The position numbers and the translations under genes are program-made. 64,000 nt of DNA from DATCHW01 sp963806045 (GTDB taxonomy: Bacteria > Bacteroidota > Ignavibacteria > Tepidaquicellales > Tepidaquicellaceae): the NCBI GenBank assembly GCA_963806045.1, contig CAWDWP010000005.1, forward strand, positions 124,001-188,000. Reading direction: 5' to 3'. Below the pieces are notes generated by a model that saw only the letters and a list, made by a program, of their open reading frames with translations, had not been told where the DNA came from and did not search any database. The first letter of the stretch is position 1. Each line of letters starts with the position of its first letter. This document shows, piece by piece, positions 1 to 9,988 of this stretch.

Positions 1-958
1 ATTTATTATGCATTCCTGTCATTTGATTGAAATTAAAAGAAGAATCTGCAAAAATATTCTGTCTGAAATTTACATTATTTCCAAACATATTAAATAACCT
101 GTAATTGTAGCTTCCGAAAACGTTAAATTTCTTGCTCTTATAATTAAAATTCAGTGCAGTATTGTATTTATCTTCAGTCCCTGTATTGAAAGTAAAATTT
201 CCGTTATATCCTGCGATATCGGATTTCTTTAATACAATATTTATGATACCTGAAGTTCCATCCGGATCATATTTCGCAGATGGGTTGGTCATAATTTCAA
301 CCCGAGCAATAGTATTTGCAGGAATCTGTTGTAAACCATTAGTCGGGTCATTCCCTATCAATCCGGAAGGTTTCCCATCCACAAGAAATTTCACATTTGA
401 GTTTCCTCTCATACTTACATTACCATCAGCATCGACGGTGACTGCCGGTATGTTTTTAAGCACATCAGTTGCCGAGCCCCCCAATGAGACAAGACTTTGT
501 TCGACGTTGAATATTTTTTTATCAATAGAGGATTCGAACATATTTTTCTCTGCCGTTACTTCGATTTCAGCAGTTGTCGGATTGCCGCTTGGGTCTAATT
601 TAACAGTACCCGCATCATAAACCGGAGTATTGGTATTCAGTGTTATACCATTTATTGTTGAAGAGCCATAACCTATAAAACTTACAACCATTCTGTACCT
701 GCCAAAAGGTACTGAAAGATTTATTGCCCCGGATCCATCCGTTGCTTCCCCTGTAACAAGGGTCGAATCTTTCACTTTAAACAATTGGATTGTCGCAGAT
801 TCAAGAGGTGAATTTGTTTCTTTATCCAGTACTTTTCCGGTAATTTTTCCTGTCCCGGAGATTTTATTCTGCTTACTCTGAGCCTGTAGAATATTTCCTG
901 AGATAGAAATAATCAGAAATAATAGTATTATGTATTTGTTTAAATTTATTTGACTCAT
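1..958 (-). CDS. Outer-membrane TonB-type receptor, N-terminal part (runs off window edge)
   Basis: About 319 residues are visible; the beta-barrel lies outside the window. Residues 1-27 are a signal peptide ending in LQAQ. Residues 30-125 look like a CarboxypepD_reg-like domain (ITGKVLDKET, then VVSFIGYGSS). Residues 135-245 are a TonB plug with SMRGNSNVKFLVDGKP, IARVEIMTNPSAKYD and GTSGIINIVLKK. This is the pattern of the OMP_b-brl_3 type receptors of Bacteroidota; the substrate cannot be told. The start codon overlaps the stop of the upstream gene as ATGA, so the two are probably translationally coupled. It is the last visible member of the sigma/anti-sigma cluster. Confidence 0.85.
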   Translation of the reverse strand, partial: MSQINLNKYIILLFLIISISGNILQAQSKQNKISGTGKITGKVLDKETNSPLESATIQLFKVKDSTLVTGEATDGSGAINLSVPFGRYRMVVSFIGYGSSTINGITLNTNTPVYDAGTVKLDPSGNPTTAEIEVTAEKNMFESSIDKKIFNVEQSLVSLGGSATDVLKNIPAVTVDADGNVSMRGNSNVKFLVDGKPSGLIGNDPTNGLQQIPANTIARVEIMTNPSAKYDPDGTSGIINIVLKKSDIAGYNGNFTFNTGTEDKYNTALNFNYKSKKFNVFGSYNYRLFNMFGNNVNFRQNIFADSSFNFNQMTGMHNK

Positions 959-1323
959 TTGTTATTTTGAATTATAGATTTTATGTGATTTATTTTTTTT
1001 TCAATTTTTTCTTTTTGCTTGTCGCTTAAATTAGGCATTAACTCAACATACATGGAGTTAAAATTAGTGAACATCTGGTTTGAGTGTTCTTTAGTCAACA
1101 AGTAAGCTTTTTCAGAATACTTGTCTATTATCGGCTGTATTTGCTTCAACTGAGCTGCATCAGGATCCAACATTCTTGTTGTCCTCTGAATGAATTTTTC
1201 TTTTGAAGGTACTTCGAAAATCGATTTAGACTTCATATGACTATATATACCCATACCTGCTGAACCAATTATGATACCTACGATCAAGGTACCAAGCAAC
1301 ATTATCAAAGATTTCTTTTTCAT
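955..1323 (-). CDS. Membrane-anchored CpxP/Spy-like (metal-resistance fold) protein
   Basis: A 122-residue protein with one N-terminal transmembrane anchor (about residues 5-27) and a charged helical periplasmic domain. The stretch LDPDAAQLKQIQPIIDKY followed by LSDKQKEKIEKK resembles the LTxxQ-type helices of the Spy/CpxP/Metal_resist superfamily, whose members act as periplasmic chaperones or sensors. It lies 13 bp after the anti-sigma gene and overlaps the receptor gene by four bases, so the three form one transcription unit. A role as periplasmic sensor partner of the anti-sigma factor is inference from position. Confidence 0.6.
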   Translation of the reverse strand: MKKKSLIMLLGTLIVGIIIGSAGMGIYSHMKSKSIFEVPSKEKFIQRTTRMLDPDAAQLKQIQPIIDKYSEKAYLLTKEHSNQMFTNFNSMYVELMPNLSDKQKEKIEKKINHIKSIIQNNK

Positions 1324-1336
1324 TATTTTAATTTTT

Positions 1337-1759
1337 TTAGTTGTCTAAAAACATTCCTGACACATCACCTGTGGAAAAGTAATCGCTATCAGATAAGAAG
1401 TTAAAAGAGAAAGTTCCTTCGCTGATATAAAATACAATAAGTAAAACCATTACAAATGCTAAACCTGAATATAATACTTCCTTAAAATACTTATAAAAGA
1501 TATTATCAAACAGCGGTCCATTGTATTCCTTTAATTCTTCTTCTTTGTACATTCTACTTAATACACTTTCGGCAAAAAATGCTTTGGGTTCAATTACTTC
1601 TTTAATATCAATAGTATGGTAAGTTTCAGCTACTTCATCGAACAGATTCGAACATTCCCTGCAGCTTTCCAGGTGGATTCTGAATTCCTTCTCGTCTTCG
1701 GGATTTAGTCCGTTTTCCAGGAAATTTATCAGGTTATTTTTTATGTCTTTGCAGTTCAT
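1337..1759 (-). CDS. Anti-sigma factor with zf-HC2 zinc finger
   Basis: A 140-residue single-pass membrane protein. The N-terminal domain has the HxxxCxxC zinc-finger signature of anti-ECF sigma factors (Cys3, His29, Cys33, Cys36), and a transmembrane helix lies at about 96-113 with a short acidic periplasmic tail. Such proteins hold an ECF sigma factor at the membrane until a signal arrives. The likely partner is the ECF sigma factor encoded at 3411-3968. They are separated by the YXWGXW lipoprotein gene, which is unusual because the two are normally adjacent. Confidence 0.8.
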   Translation of the reverse strand: MNCKDIKNNLINFLENGLNPEDEKEFRIHLESCRECSNLFDEVAETYHTIDIKEVIEPKAFFAESVLSRMYKEEELKEYNGPLFDNIFYKYFKEVLYSGLAFVMVLLIVFYISEGTFSFNFLSDSDYFSTGDVSGMFLDN

Positions 1760-1939
1760 AATTCGGTTTTTTTATAATAAGACACAGAAAAACCGAAAAA
1801 CCTTCGCTTATATTTTAAAATTTTTTACATCACTTTCAAAAGACATAAAGAGGAATATAAATGCTGATAAAACAAGCGATAAAGAGCTTAAATTTGTAAA
1901 TTTTATGATATTTATGAGAATGATATTATATTAAGCTGA

Positions 1940-3202
1940 TTAATTTCCTGTCTTAATATCACCTTTATTTTGATTATTCTCCTTTGCCGGTGGAGGAGGT
2001 GGAGGTGGTGGCGGTGGAACCACAGGTGTTGGAGCCGGAGGGGGGGGGGGCGGTGGAACTACCGGAGTTGGATTCGGAGCCGGTGGTGGCGGAGGAGGGG
2101 TATATACCTTAGTATCAGAATTGTTTGTATTATTTTCTTCTGTCCTGGTAGTATTTTCTTTCTTAGTATTATTTTCCTCCTTTTTATTATTATTATTTTT
2201 TGATTTGGTACCATCTACCGGTTTTATTTTCGTATCGGAATTATTATTTTTATCCTTATTAACCGGTTCAGTTTTCACGCCTGATACAGGAACAGAAATA
2301 ATAACCGTTTTTGTAAGTGATATTTGTTCTATAGGTTTATCCTGAGCTTTTTCAATTTCTTTTATATCGGGACCCGGATCGAAAATTTTCTTTCCGTTTT
2401 TGACAAGATAAGTATATTTGCTAACATTTTTTAATAATTCAATGGTCTTTTTAGCTTTTATTTTATTATCTTTTTTAACGGTTTTAATAAAATCTTTATT
2501 ATTTACAAATACCCAGACACCATTATTTCTTTTTTTATGGTCGTGTCTTCTTGGGGGTAATGGATACCAGCCGGTGTATTCACCGGAACTGCACCACATT
2601 ATCCACGCTGGAGACCAAATATAACCCGGAGACCAAACCCATCCGTAAACTTCGGAATACCACCATCTTCCATAATGATAAGTTATCCATCCAAACGGAT
2701 AATCAGAAACCCACATCCAGCCCCAGTTAGTCCAAATCCACCTACCTTCTGTATACGGAGTCCATCCATCATAAATAAAAGAGCGGTCCGGAATCCAGAC
2801 ATATTCCTGGTCAACATCTTCGTCGATATTGTTTAAAGAATCATTTGCATAAAGTGAATCATTATTATAAAGAGAATCATGAGCATACAAAGAATCGTTG
2901 ATATATAATGAATCGTTAGTATAAAGTGTGTCGTTAAAATATAGTGTATCACCGGCAATCAACGTGTCCAGTGGATTAAGTGTGTCTTTTAAAACTAATT
3001 CATCAGGATCAATTTCATCTACAGAAATTTTCAACCAGGTTCCATACGGAGAAAGCGAATCTTTAAAAGAGCCAATATCAACTTTTGTATCGGAAGGATC
3101 CGTCGTTATTTCCTTATCAAGATATTGCAGACTCGTGCATCCGCTAAGAAATATTAATATTAAAACCGGTAATATGTATCTTAGTAGCGATTTTGTTTTC
3201 AT
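1940..3202 (-). CDS. YXWGXW-type Trp-rich lipoprotein with hexapeptide and poly-proline repeats
   Basis: A 420-residue lipoprotein with lipobox LSGC (Cys22). After YGTWLKI near residue 55 come seven hexapeptide repeats of the type NDSLYA (about 78-126). A Trp/Tyr-rich block follows at about 133-220 (WGWMWVSDYPFGWITYHYGRW), the pattern of YXWGXW/DUF6600 proteins. The Lys/Asn-rich C-terminal part carries two poly-proline stretches. A paralogue with the same YGTW and WGW blocks lies at 9989. The molecular role of the family is not known to me; the form suggests an outer-membrane or periplasmic structural protein. It sits inside the sigma/anti-sigma cluster. Its proline-rich region contains an 11-base homopolymer that could shift frame. 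Confidence 0.7.
   Translation of the reverse strand: MKTKSLLRYILPVLILIFLSGCTSLQYLDKEITTDPSDTKVDIGSFKDSLSPYGTWLKISVDEIDPDELVLKDTLNPLDTLIAGDTLYFNDTLYTNDSLYINDSLYAHDSLYNNDSLYANDSLNNIDEDVDQEYVWIPDRSFIYDGWTPYTEGRWIWTNWGWMWVSDYPFGWITYHYGRWWYSEVYGWVWSPGYIWSPAWIMWCSSGEYTGWYPLPPRRHDHKKRNNGVWVFVNNKDFIKTVKKDNKIKAKKTIELLKNVSKYTYLVKNGKKIFDPGPDIKEIEKAQDKPIEQISLTKTVIISVPVSGVKTEPVNKDKNNNSDTKIKPVDGTKSKNNNNKKEENNTKKENTTRTEENNTNNSDTKVYTPPPPPPAPNPTPVVPPPPPPPAPTPVVPPPPPPPPPPAKENNQNKGDIKTGN
2040..2050. repeat. G11 homopolymer inside the Trp-rich lipoprotein gene
   Basis: Eleven consecutive G (C on the coding strand) encode part of a poly-proline run. Tracts this long are prone to slippage, so this is either a phase-variable site or a place where the read length is uncertain. 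As given, the frame stays open to the stop at the gene's end. Confidence 0.8.
2838..2963 (-). repeat. 18-bp tandem repeat, seven units, encoding hexapeptides
   Basis: GAATCA/GAATCG-type units start every 18 bases (2838, 2856, 2874, 2892, 2910, 2928, 2946) and encode variants of NDSLYx in the Trp-rich lipoprotein. The first five units are closest; the last two drift (GTGTCG, GTATCA). Confidence 0.85.
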
Positions 3203-3410
3203 ATTATTTTTCTCCTATATGTGCGTGTTATATATAAATTACAGAGCATTAATTAAACTAATTTTTCATTGCATTTGTTTCAAAAAAGATAAAATTATAT
3301 CACAATTTAATCAATTCTCTCTTCTAATATTAGACACAAATAAATAAATAAACCTTCGGTATTTTTTGTTCAGCAGATTTCTTGAAAGTAATTACTTCGG
3401 ATACTTAATT

Positions 3411-3968
3411 TTAATTTTTATAATAGTTTATAAGCTTTTTTTGAAGGTTTTGTTTTGCTCTTATAATAAGGGATTCCACAGCTTTAATTGAGATACCCAG
3501 AACTTTGCTTATTTCTTCCTGACTTAAATCTTCTTTTTTATGCAGAATGAAAGCAGTTTTTTGCCTATCCGGAAGTGAATTTATTGCTTTATCTATTATT
3601 TCTTTTCTTTCCTTATTAATGAAGTTAGTTTCTGGTGTGGTTGTTGTCTGAAGTGAACCGTCGGATGTTTTTTGCTCACCTGAATAACTGTCAGTAATTT
3701 TTGTTTTTTTATTGTCTCTTAAAAAATTCAGTGATTTATTGACGGAAATTCGGTATAGCCAAGTCGATATTTTTGAATCTTCACGAAATTTTTCAATGGA
3801 ACGGTATGCTTCGATAAAAACTTCCTGAGCAACATCGTTAGCATCATCGGAATTATTAACAAACCTGAAACAAATATTTAATACCAATTTCTGATATTGT
3901 TCGATGAACTCTTTATATACCTGTTTGTTTTTATTTTTAATACCGGAAATTAATTCTCTATCTTCCAT
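3411..3968 (-). CDS. ECF sigma factor (RpoE-like)
   Basis: A 185-residue sigma-70 family protein with only regions 2 and 4. Region 2 shows DANDVAQEVFIEAYRS and STWLYRISVNKSLNFLR. Region 4 shows INSLPDRQKTAFILHK and the helix-turn-helix QEEISKVLGISIKAVESLIIRAK. It would direct RNA polymerase to envelope-response promoters. It is the promoter-proximal gene of a same-strand cluster with the Trp-rich lipoprotein, a zf-HC2 anti-sigma factor, a CpxP-like protein and a TonB-type receptor, so autoregulation of this cluster is likely, though no promoter motif could be proven. Confidence 0.9.
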   Translation of the reverse strand: MEDRELISGIKNKNKQVYKEFIEQYQKLVLNICFRFVNNSDDANDVAQEVFIEAYRSIEKFREDSKISTWLYRISVNKSLNFLRDNKKTKITDSYSGEQKTSDGSLQTTTTPETNFINKERKEIIDKAINSLPDRQKTAFILHKKEDLSQEEISKVLGISIKAVESLIIRAKQNLQKKLINYYKN

Positions 3969-4185
3969 TAAATATTTTCATTTTCACTTTGTTTCATTGT
4001 GGTTAAATAAATTGAATGGTTCTAAATTCTATAACCTTTTAATCCGGTTTATAGTTTTAAGATAACAATTTTAATAACTTTATATCGTCTTTTAATATTT
4101 TACTTTACAATTAATTTTAAAAAATTATAATTGTTTTTTTAAAAATGATTATATAACTTAAAATAATTAAAATTGAAATAATATT

Positions 4186-5223
4186 ATGAAAAATATTATT
4201 TTTTTTATCAGCTTAATTTTTTCACTCACTGTCAATACATCAATTTTTTCACAGACTTCAGAATATAAAATCGAAAATAAATTTCAAATAGAAGGCGACG
4301 GAGGCTGGGACTATATAACGGCAGACGACGTTTCCGGACGATTATACATCTCTCACGGAACAACGGTCAATGTAGTTTATGCTTCGAATGGAAACCTCAT
4401 TGGTTCAATTCCGGATACGAAAGGTGTTCACGGAATTGCGATAGCAACAGATCTTAACCAGGGATTTATAAGCTGCGGACGGGATACTTCTGTTATAATA
4501 TTTAATCTTCAAACCCTTGAATTTATTACAAGAGTAAAAGTTACAGGACAAAACCCCGATGCGATTCTTTTCGACAAATTCACGCATAAAATTTTTACAT
4601 TCAACGGGAGAAGCGCAAATGCAACGGTGATTGACGGATATTCGAATAATGTTGTGACAACAATTGTTCTTGGCGGAAAGCCGGAATTCGCTGTTGCTGA
4701 CGGGAAAGGTAAAGTTTATGTAAATATCGAAGATAAAAATATGATTACGAAGATAAATTCCGTTACTCTTATGGTTGAAAAATCCTGGTCAATTTCTCCC
4801 GGAGATGAACCAACGGGTCTGGCAATGGATAGAGAGAACAATTTATTATTCAGTGTATGCGGAAATAAATTAATGGTAGTTTCAGATGCAGAGACCGGTC
4901 AGGTAATCTCTACTTTGCCTATAGGAGAAGGTTCAGACGGAGTTGTATTTGATCCTGTTTTAAAAAGAGCATATAGCGCTAACGGAGGTTCCGGTACCAT
5001 AACTGTTGTGCAGGAGAACAGTAAAGATAAATTTGAAGTAATTGAAACGATAAACACACAAAAAGGTGCAAGAACAATAGCCATAAGCAGGAAGACTCAT
5101 CATTTATATTTACCTGCCGCTGAATACGATCCAGCACCCGAGCCGACTGCGGATAATCCTAAGCCGCGTCCATTAATCAGACCCGGTACTTTCGTAATTC
5201 TAGACATAGGGTATAGTAAGTAA
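4186..5223 (+). CDS. Secreted YVTN-family beta-propeller protein (YncE-like)
   Basis: A 345-residue protein with a signal peptide (about 1-22, ending IFSQ). The rest is made of roughly 40-residue propeller blades. Typical pieces are GRLYISHGTTVNVVYASNG, HKIFTFNGRSANATVIDGYS and RAYSANGGSGTITVVQEN. The form matches the YVTN/YncE propellers, periplasmic proteins of mostly unknown substrate. It is transcribed alone, divergent from the ECF sigma gene and convergent with the next gene. Confidence 0.8.
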   Translation: MKNIIFFISLIFSLTVNTSIFSQTSEYKIENKFQIEGDGGWDYITADDVSGRLYISHGTTVNVVYASNGNLIGSIPDTKGVHGIAIATDLNQGFISCGRDTSVIIFNLQTLEFITRVKVTGQNPDAILFDKFTHKIFTFNGRSANATVIDGYSNNVVTTIVLGGKPEFAVADGKGKVYVNIEDKNMITKINSVTLMVEKSWSISPGDEPTGLAMDRENNLLFSVCGNKLMVVSDAETGQVISTLPIGEGSDGVVFDPVLKRAYSANGGSGTITVVQENSKDKFEVIETINTQKGARTIAISRKTHHLYLPAAEYDPAPEPTADNPKPRPLIRPGTFVILDIGYSK

Positions 5224-5340
5224 AACTTTTTTACTTTAATTGTGAAAAGAAAATGATTAGCCGTTCACAATAAGAAGATATTCACATCAAAATAATATCG
5301 GGGAGTTTTTTCTGATTAGTAACTGTATGTTAGAAAATTT

Positions 5341-7488
5341 TCATTTTAATAATACCATTCGCTTAACTTCGGTAAATCCTTCTGTTTCAATTTTATAAAA
5401 ATACACTCCGCTTGAATATTTACCTCCATCGAATGTTACTTCATAAGTTCCCGGTTGTAACTGCTGATTTATAAGAGTCGAGATTTCACGACCGATAACG
5501 TCATATATTTTCAATGTAGTCATCCCTCCTATCCCTGTTCGATGCGGGAGGTCAAAACGAATTTTTGTTGCCGGATTAAACGGGTTCGGATAATTTTGAA
5601 ACAAGACAAATTTATTCGGGACTAAGGTACTAATTATAGTTGAGTTTGTCACATCTCCATATCTCCAGACGCTGTTATAATTTAAGCCTGCAAAAAGAAT
5701 GTTATTATTTACTGCAAAACATCGTACATTCCTGTCATTCGGGAACCCATCAATAAAAGCTGTCCAGCTATCCCCATTGTTACTTGATATATAAACTTTT
5801 CCTGAAGTGGTTCCGGCTACTATATTATTATTGAAATAAGACAGTGCAGAAATATTGGTATCCGAAACTCCGATTCCTGACATTGATTTTGCCCAGTTCA
5901 CTCCATTGTTTGTTGAGCGGTATATACCATCGGTATTTCCCCAGAATACATCGCTGCCATTCGCAATAATTGTATTTGTCAAAATCGGAAATCGATACAA
6001 TATTATATTTGACCATGTTAACCCTTTATCCGTCGATTTCCATATCCACCGTTTAGGCAGACCGAAAGTGCTTGCCTGAAGTGCATATACGGCATTCAGA
6101 CCTACAGCAATTTTGTAAATTCTTCCCCCGTCGAAAGTATTATCCCAGTTTTGACCTCCGTCTGTCGAAGTGAAAATTCCATCCAGATACATTCCGGCAT
6201 ATATCCTGTCGACGTCAACAGCAAGTGAAACTACATTCAATTCTGTCAATCCTGTATTTACAGGTGTCCATGGATTATTTACAATATCTTTATAAAAAAC
6301 TCCTCCTCCAAAAGTCCCTGCATATACCCGGTGTGTATTTTTATCTGCAGCCAGACAATCGATTTTTGTTAAAGTGAGACCTAAATCATCTTTTACCCAA
6401 GTATTTCCAAAATTGCTTGAGAAATATATTCCGGCACCCGGATAATCAGAGAAGCCAAAGTTTGATGAATATAAATAATTATCAAGGCTTACTATGTCAT
6501 CTATATCTACGGTTTTCAATCCTGAATTTGTAACAGTCCAGCTATTTCCATTAGTTGAAGAAGTGGAGACCCCTAATTGTGTGCCTGCAAAAATGTACTG
6601 AGAATTGTTTGCTATTGTACTTATTTCGTGGGATATTAAATTAGTATTTTGACAAATCCAGGATTTTCCGGTATCGTCTGACCGGTAAATACCTTTTTGT
6701 TTTATACCCACCAATCCCGAATTTACTAAAAATATAATGTTGCCTTTTTTTACAATAGAGGTGATATACGTCGTGTCAAATCCGAATTTAGTCCAGTTTA
6801 TACCGTCATTTGTTGAACGATAAATTCCTGATGTAGAGTTGCTGATTCCCAAAACTATAGAATCAATCGTTACCATACTTCTAAACCCCTCATTTAACGG
6901 GAGACCTGAAACGAAATATTGATTCCAGCTTCTGCCTGTATCAGAAGACCTGTAAACAAAACCATTTACCGATGCAAATAAATATTTATCATTTGCAGCA
7001 AGACTATTAATTGTTGAACTCGAAATCCCAGAGTTAGCCTTTACCCAGCTGTTTCCATTGTCTGAAGATTTCAATAGAGTATCTTGTGACATACTGCTCC
7101 CTGAAAATCCCAAAAATATAAAATTTCCTTTAGTAGTAGAGCAGTTAATAATATTATTAAAATTCAGATCTGTCCATGTATCACCATTATCTCCGGAACG
7201 TAAAAGATAATTATTATTATAAGCAAAAACAAAATTTCCTTCAGAGAAAATATGATTAATATCATTTGATGCGAGGCCTGAAGCAAACCAGTGGAATCCA
7301 TTATCAGTCGACCGGTATATCCCGTTATAAGACGGTGCGGCAAAAACAGTTGAACTGCCATCGGAATAGATAGTATTTATAAAACCACCTTCAGGTCCGG
7401 ATGTTTTCTGCCATTGAGAAAATGCATTGTTAGATAAGATAAAAAATACAACAAATATTATATGTATATAGTAAAAATGATATTTCAT
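5341..7488 (-). CDS. Secreted BNR/Ycf48-like beta-propeller protein with type IX sorting domain
   Basis: A 715-residue protein: signal peptide 1-24 (ending AFSQ), many propeller motifs of the type IYRSTDNG..W and a C-terminal type IX secretion sorting domain of about 80 residues (NYPNPFNPATKIRFDLP, LKIYDVIGREISTLI, YSSGVYFYKI, KRMVLLK). It is predicted to cross the outer membrane through the type IX system and be surface-attached or released. The linker between the first two sorting-domain strands holds a short inserted peptide (HRTGIGG). It is read alone and lies apart from the large array of relatives further on. Confidence 0.85.
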   Translation of the reverse strand: MKYHFYYIHIIFVVFFILSNNAFSQWQKTSGPEGGFINTIYSDGSSTVFAAPSYNGIYRSTDNGFHWFASGLASNDINHIFSEGNFVFAYNNNYLLRSGDNGDTWTDLNFNNIINCSTTKGNFIFLGFSGSSMSQDTLLKSSDNGNSWVKANSGISSSTINSLAANDKYLFASVNGFVYRSSDTGRSWNQYFVSGLPLNEGFRSMVTIDSIVLGISNSTSGIYRSTNDGINWTKFGFDTTYITSIVKKGNIIFLVNSGLVGIKQKGIYRSDDTGKSWICQNTNLISHEISTIANNSQYIFAGTQLGVSTSSTNGNSWTVTNSGLKTVDIDDIVSLDNYLYSSNFGFSDYPGAGIYFSSNFGNTWVKDDLGLTLTKIDCLAADKNTHRVYAGTFGGGVFYKDIVNNPWTPVNTGLTELNVVSLAVDVDRIYAGMYLDGIFTSTDGGQNWDNTFDGGRIYKIAVGLNAVYALQASTFGLPKRWIWKSTDKGLTWSNIILYRFPILTNTIIANGSDVFWGNTDGIYRSTNNGVNWAKSMSGIGVSDTNISALSYFNNNIVAGTTSGKVYISSNNGDSWTAFIDGFPNDRNVRCFAVNNNILFAGLNYNSVWRYGDVTNSTIISTLVPNKFVLFQNYPNPFNPATKIRFDLPHRTGIGGMTTLKIYDVIGREISTLINQQLQPGTYEVTFDGGKYSSGVYFYKIETEGFTEVKRMVLLK
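5519..5553 (-). repeat. Palindrome-like insertion in sorting-domain linker
   Basis: CCTCC and GGAGG half-sites flank an AT-poor core encoding PHRTGIGGMT at the same linker position where the array genes carry other inserted elements. It shares ACCTCCCGC with the intergenic hairpin region near 38775, so it may belong to a dispersed family; this is weak. Confidence 0.4.
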
Positions 7489-7659
7489 GGTTTTGAATTT
7501 ATATGAAATCTAATACCCTCCATACATTTAATTTATTTATCCTTTGCTACTTAAACAATGATAATATGAATAGAATTTCAATCCCGCAAATGATAAGTAT
7601 TGAAAAAATCTGAAGTTGTGATTCTCGGTTGGTAAAATAAAAATGACAGTAAATATAAA

Positions 7660-9692
7660 TTACAAATTAAAATTATATCCTATTTTAAAATACCTTATTG
7701 TATTTTGTAATTTTTCACCTTCCAGATTAATAACTAAATATATATTACTTCCTGCGAAGAATTCATATTGAAGCAGAGTGTTCCATAATGCAAGTTTACT
7801 ATAAGTATCCTGCTGATAAAATGAACGCAGGAAAAGACGGGGGATGATTCGCCAGTTAAACTTAGCGCTGAATATACTTTGTTTAATATCCTGAACTTCA
7901 CGATAATGATAAGTGAACTGCATATAAATCTTGTCAAGAAATATCATATCGAGACTTGCAAAAGGATGTTTTATATAGCTTCCAAAATATGGTCCGAATT
8001 CGTATCCAAGATTTAGTGCACTCCGCCCGATGAGAAATTTGACGCTGTTAGTAAAATCAAAATTGTTTCTCGTGATAACATTATTATTCGCGTCATAATC
8101 ATTCGGCCGATTGTATTCAAAATAATGGTCGAAATTTATTATATCATTGAGTTTATAAAATAATTCAGTATAAACTTTCTCCTGATATTTAAAATCCGTG
8201 GAAATTTGTTTACCTCTGTAATAACCACCGTTAAGGTTTATATTTGATAAATATTTCCTGTTATTTATCCACTGATATCCTCCGCTTAAACTTATTTCTT
8301 CATAATCATTGGGCGCTCCTATCTGTGAATTAAATGAAGTTGAGGAATGAAATTCTTTTGTAACCCGGTTTATACTAAAGTCATAATATGGTCCGCCCGA
8401 TGGATTATAATCAAAATAATTATATAACATGAAATGCCTGACCATTTGATTTATCTCCAACATTTGAAGCAAACTGTCCGAGAAATCTCAATCGGCTTGA
8501 TGGAACCCTGTAAAATCCATCGATACTTAAAATATCTTCCTGAACATTTGTTCTGCCGTCTTTTGTATAAATATATAAACCTCCCAGATTGAAATCTTTA
8601 AAATTTAAATTCGGTCTTAAAACAAAATAATCTTTAAATGTCGAATCTTTTGGCTCCCGGACAAACATCACTCCTGCCTTCAGCTTATCACCGCGGTATG
8701 TATAATTCCCTCCGTATTTTATACTATCGATTGCACGTGTGTAAAACAACGATATCGGAGTTCTGAAAATATCCAGATCTTTACTGAAGAATGGTCTCTT
8801 CTCCTGCAGAAAGACAGGACGGTTATAAAATGTGAATGTATAAGGATCTGCTTCAAGTGTTGACTGATCTGTGTTTATTGTGGTTTTTAATTTATGGTTA
8901 TCAAGTGTAATATTCAAATCTCCGCCAAATTCTGCTTTCAGTTTATCAGAATTAGATTTACTTGAAACAACGAATGGTGATACATCGAAATTCAGATTAA
9001 CTTTTTCTTCAAAAGGAAAAATATCAAACTGGTAAGTACTTCTTAATGACATTAACTGGCTGTTCGGGATAATCGAATAGAAAAAAAATGTCCCATCAGG
9101 CTTGTAAGCGAATAACTGTATATCGATACCAATAGTCTTTGTATTTTTATTCTGAAGTTTATCAACTGGAATTTTCACTTCGCTTTCTATATAACCGGGG
9201 ACGCCATCACGGGCTTCCCTGTGAATAGTAGACTTACATTCCCAGACCCAATCCCAGTCAGAAGACATATTTTTTTGATTGTAAATTATTGCATCACGCT
9301 GATTATTTAAAAAACTGAATGAAAAGAAATACCCGTTCTCGTGTTTATTTTCCAAATCAAGTAAAATAAAAAATTCGTTTTCTTCATCAGTGCTTCTGTC
9401 CCGTGTGAATGATTTTGAAATCACTTTTCCCCTGGGCCAGAATTTAAATCCGAAATATAAAGCATCTTTTGACTGTTTGATATAAACTATGGTACTGTCA
9501 TAATATTTTTCATCTGTCTTCGGAACAGTTATATGGAAATCAGTGAATACCTTCGCACCTTTCCATTCAATATCATCAATTTTACCATCAATAACCGGCA
9601 TTTTGGAATCTTCTTTTGACGTTTGTGATTTAGTCTTTATCCGGAAGTGGGATAAGAAAAAAAGTTAATAAAAGTAAAGTGAATATTTTCAT
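7660..9692 (-). CDS. DUF5916-type protein: CBM9-like domain plus outer-membrane barrel (two frameshifts)
   Basis: The gene reads in three pieces. A signal peptide MKIFTLLLLTFFL starts at 9692 and leaves frame in a T7 run near 9640; one T fewer joins it to SQTSKEDSKMPVIDG. The main piece carries a CBM9-like domain (VIDGKIDDIEWKGA, ALYFGFKFWP, WDWVWECKS) and the start of the barrel. A second break near 8430 leads into the C-terminal barrel, which ends in FKIGYNFNL. About 675 residues in total is somewhat short for DUF5916 proteins. These are outer-membrane proteins of unknown substrate. Both breaks look like indels, because the protein is continuous across frames. Confidence 0.75.
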
Positions 9693-9988
9693 ATATTTGT
9701 TATGATATTATAAGACAAGCATTAAAAAAAAACATAATTTCCTTTTTATTTGAAGATTCAAACATAACCGATAATCATCTAACGATATTATACGGTATTG
9801 ATTATCTGAAAGTTACGACATTAATTATATTTTCAAATGAAGATTTCGAATATGCAATAATATTATTATAAACTGAATGGAACAAAATAACTTGACTGAG
9901 TGTTTATAATATTGTACTTTAAAAATATTTGTTACCCCCTCGGGGGGAATCAAATTAAATATTTTTTAAAACTTAAAATGGAGTTATT
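9693..9988. other. Divergent intergenic region with GC palindrome
   Basis: This AT-rich gap holds the promoters of two divergent genes. The only standout is CCCCCTCGGGGGG at 9935-9947, an inverted repeat with almost no loop. I could not assign promoter boxes. Confidence 0.4.

Noticed and set aside
1970..2345. Plus-strand Arg/Trp-rich and Phe/Leu-rich open frames opposite the proline-rich region
   Set aside because: They are antisense shadows of a low-complexity coding region, without start signals or family features.
2838..2963. CRISPR-like array of short regular repeats
   Set aside because: The 18-bp units have no spacers and are in frame in a protein gene, giving hexapeptides.
5239..5271. 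Terminator between the convergent genes at 5223 and 5341
   Set aside because: ATTGTGAA/TTCACAAT makes an 8-bp AT-rich stem with a 17-base loop and no clear T-tract; too weak.
9935..9947. CCCCCTCGGGGGG as an intrinsic terminator or riboswitch
   Set aside because: The loop is too short for a full stem and the site lies in a divergent promoter region, with no T-run; kept only as a note in the intergenic entry.
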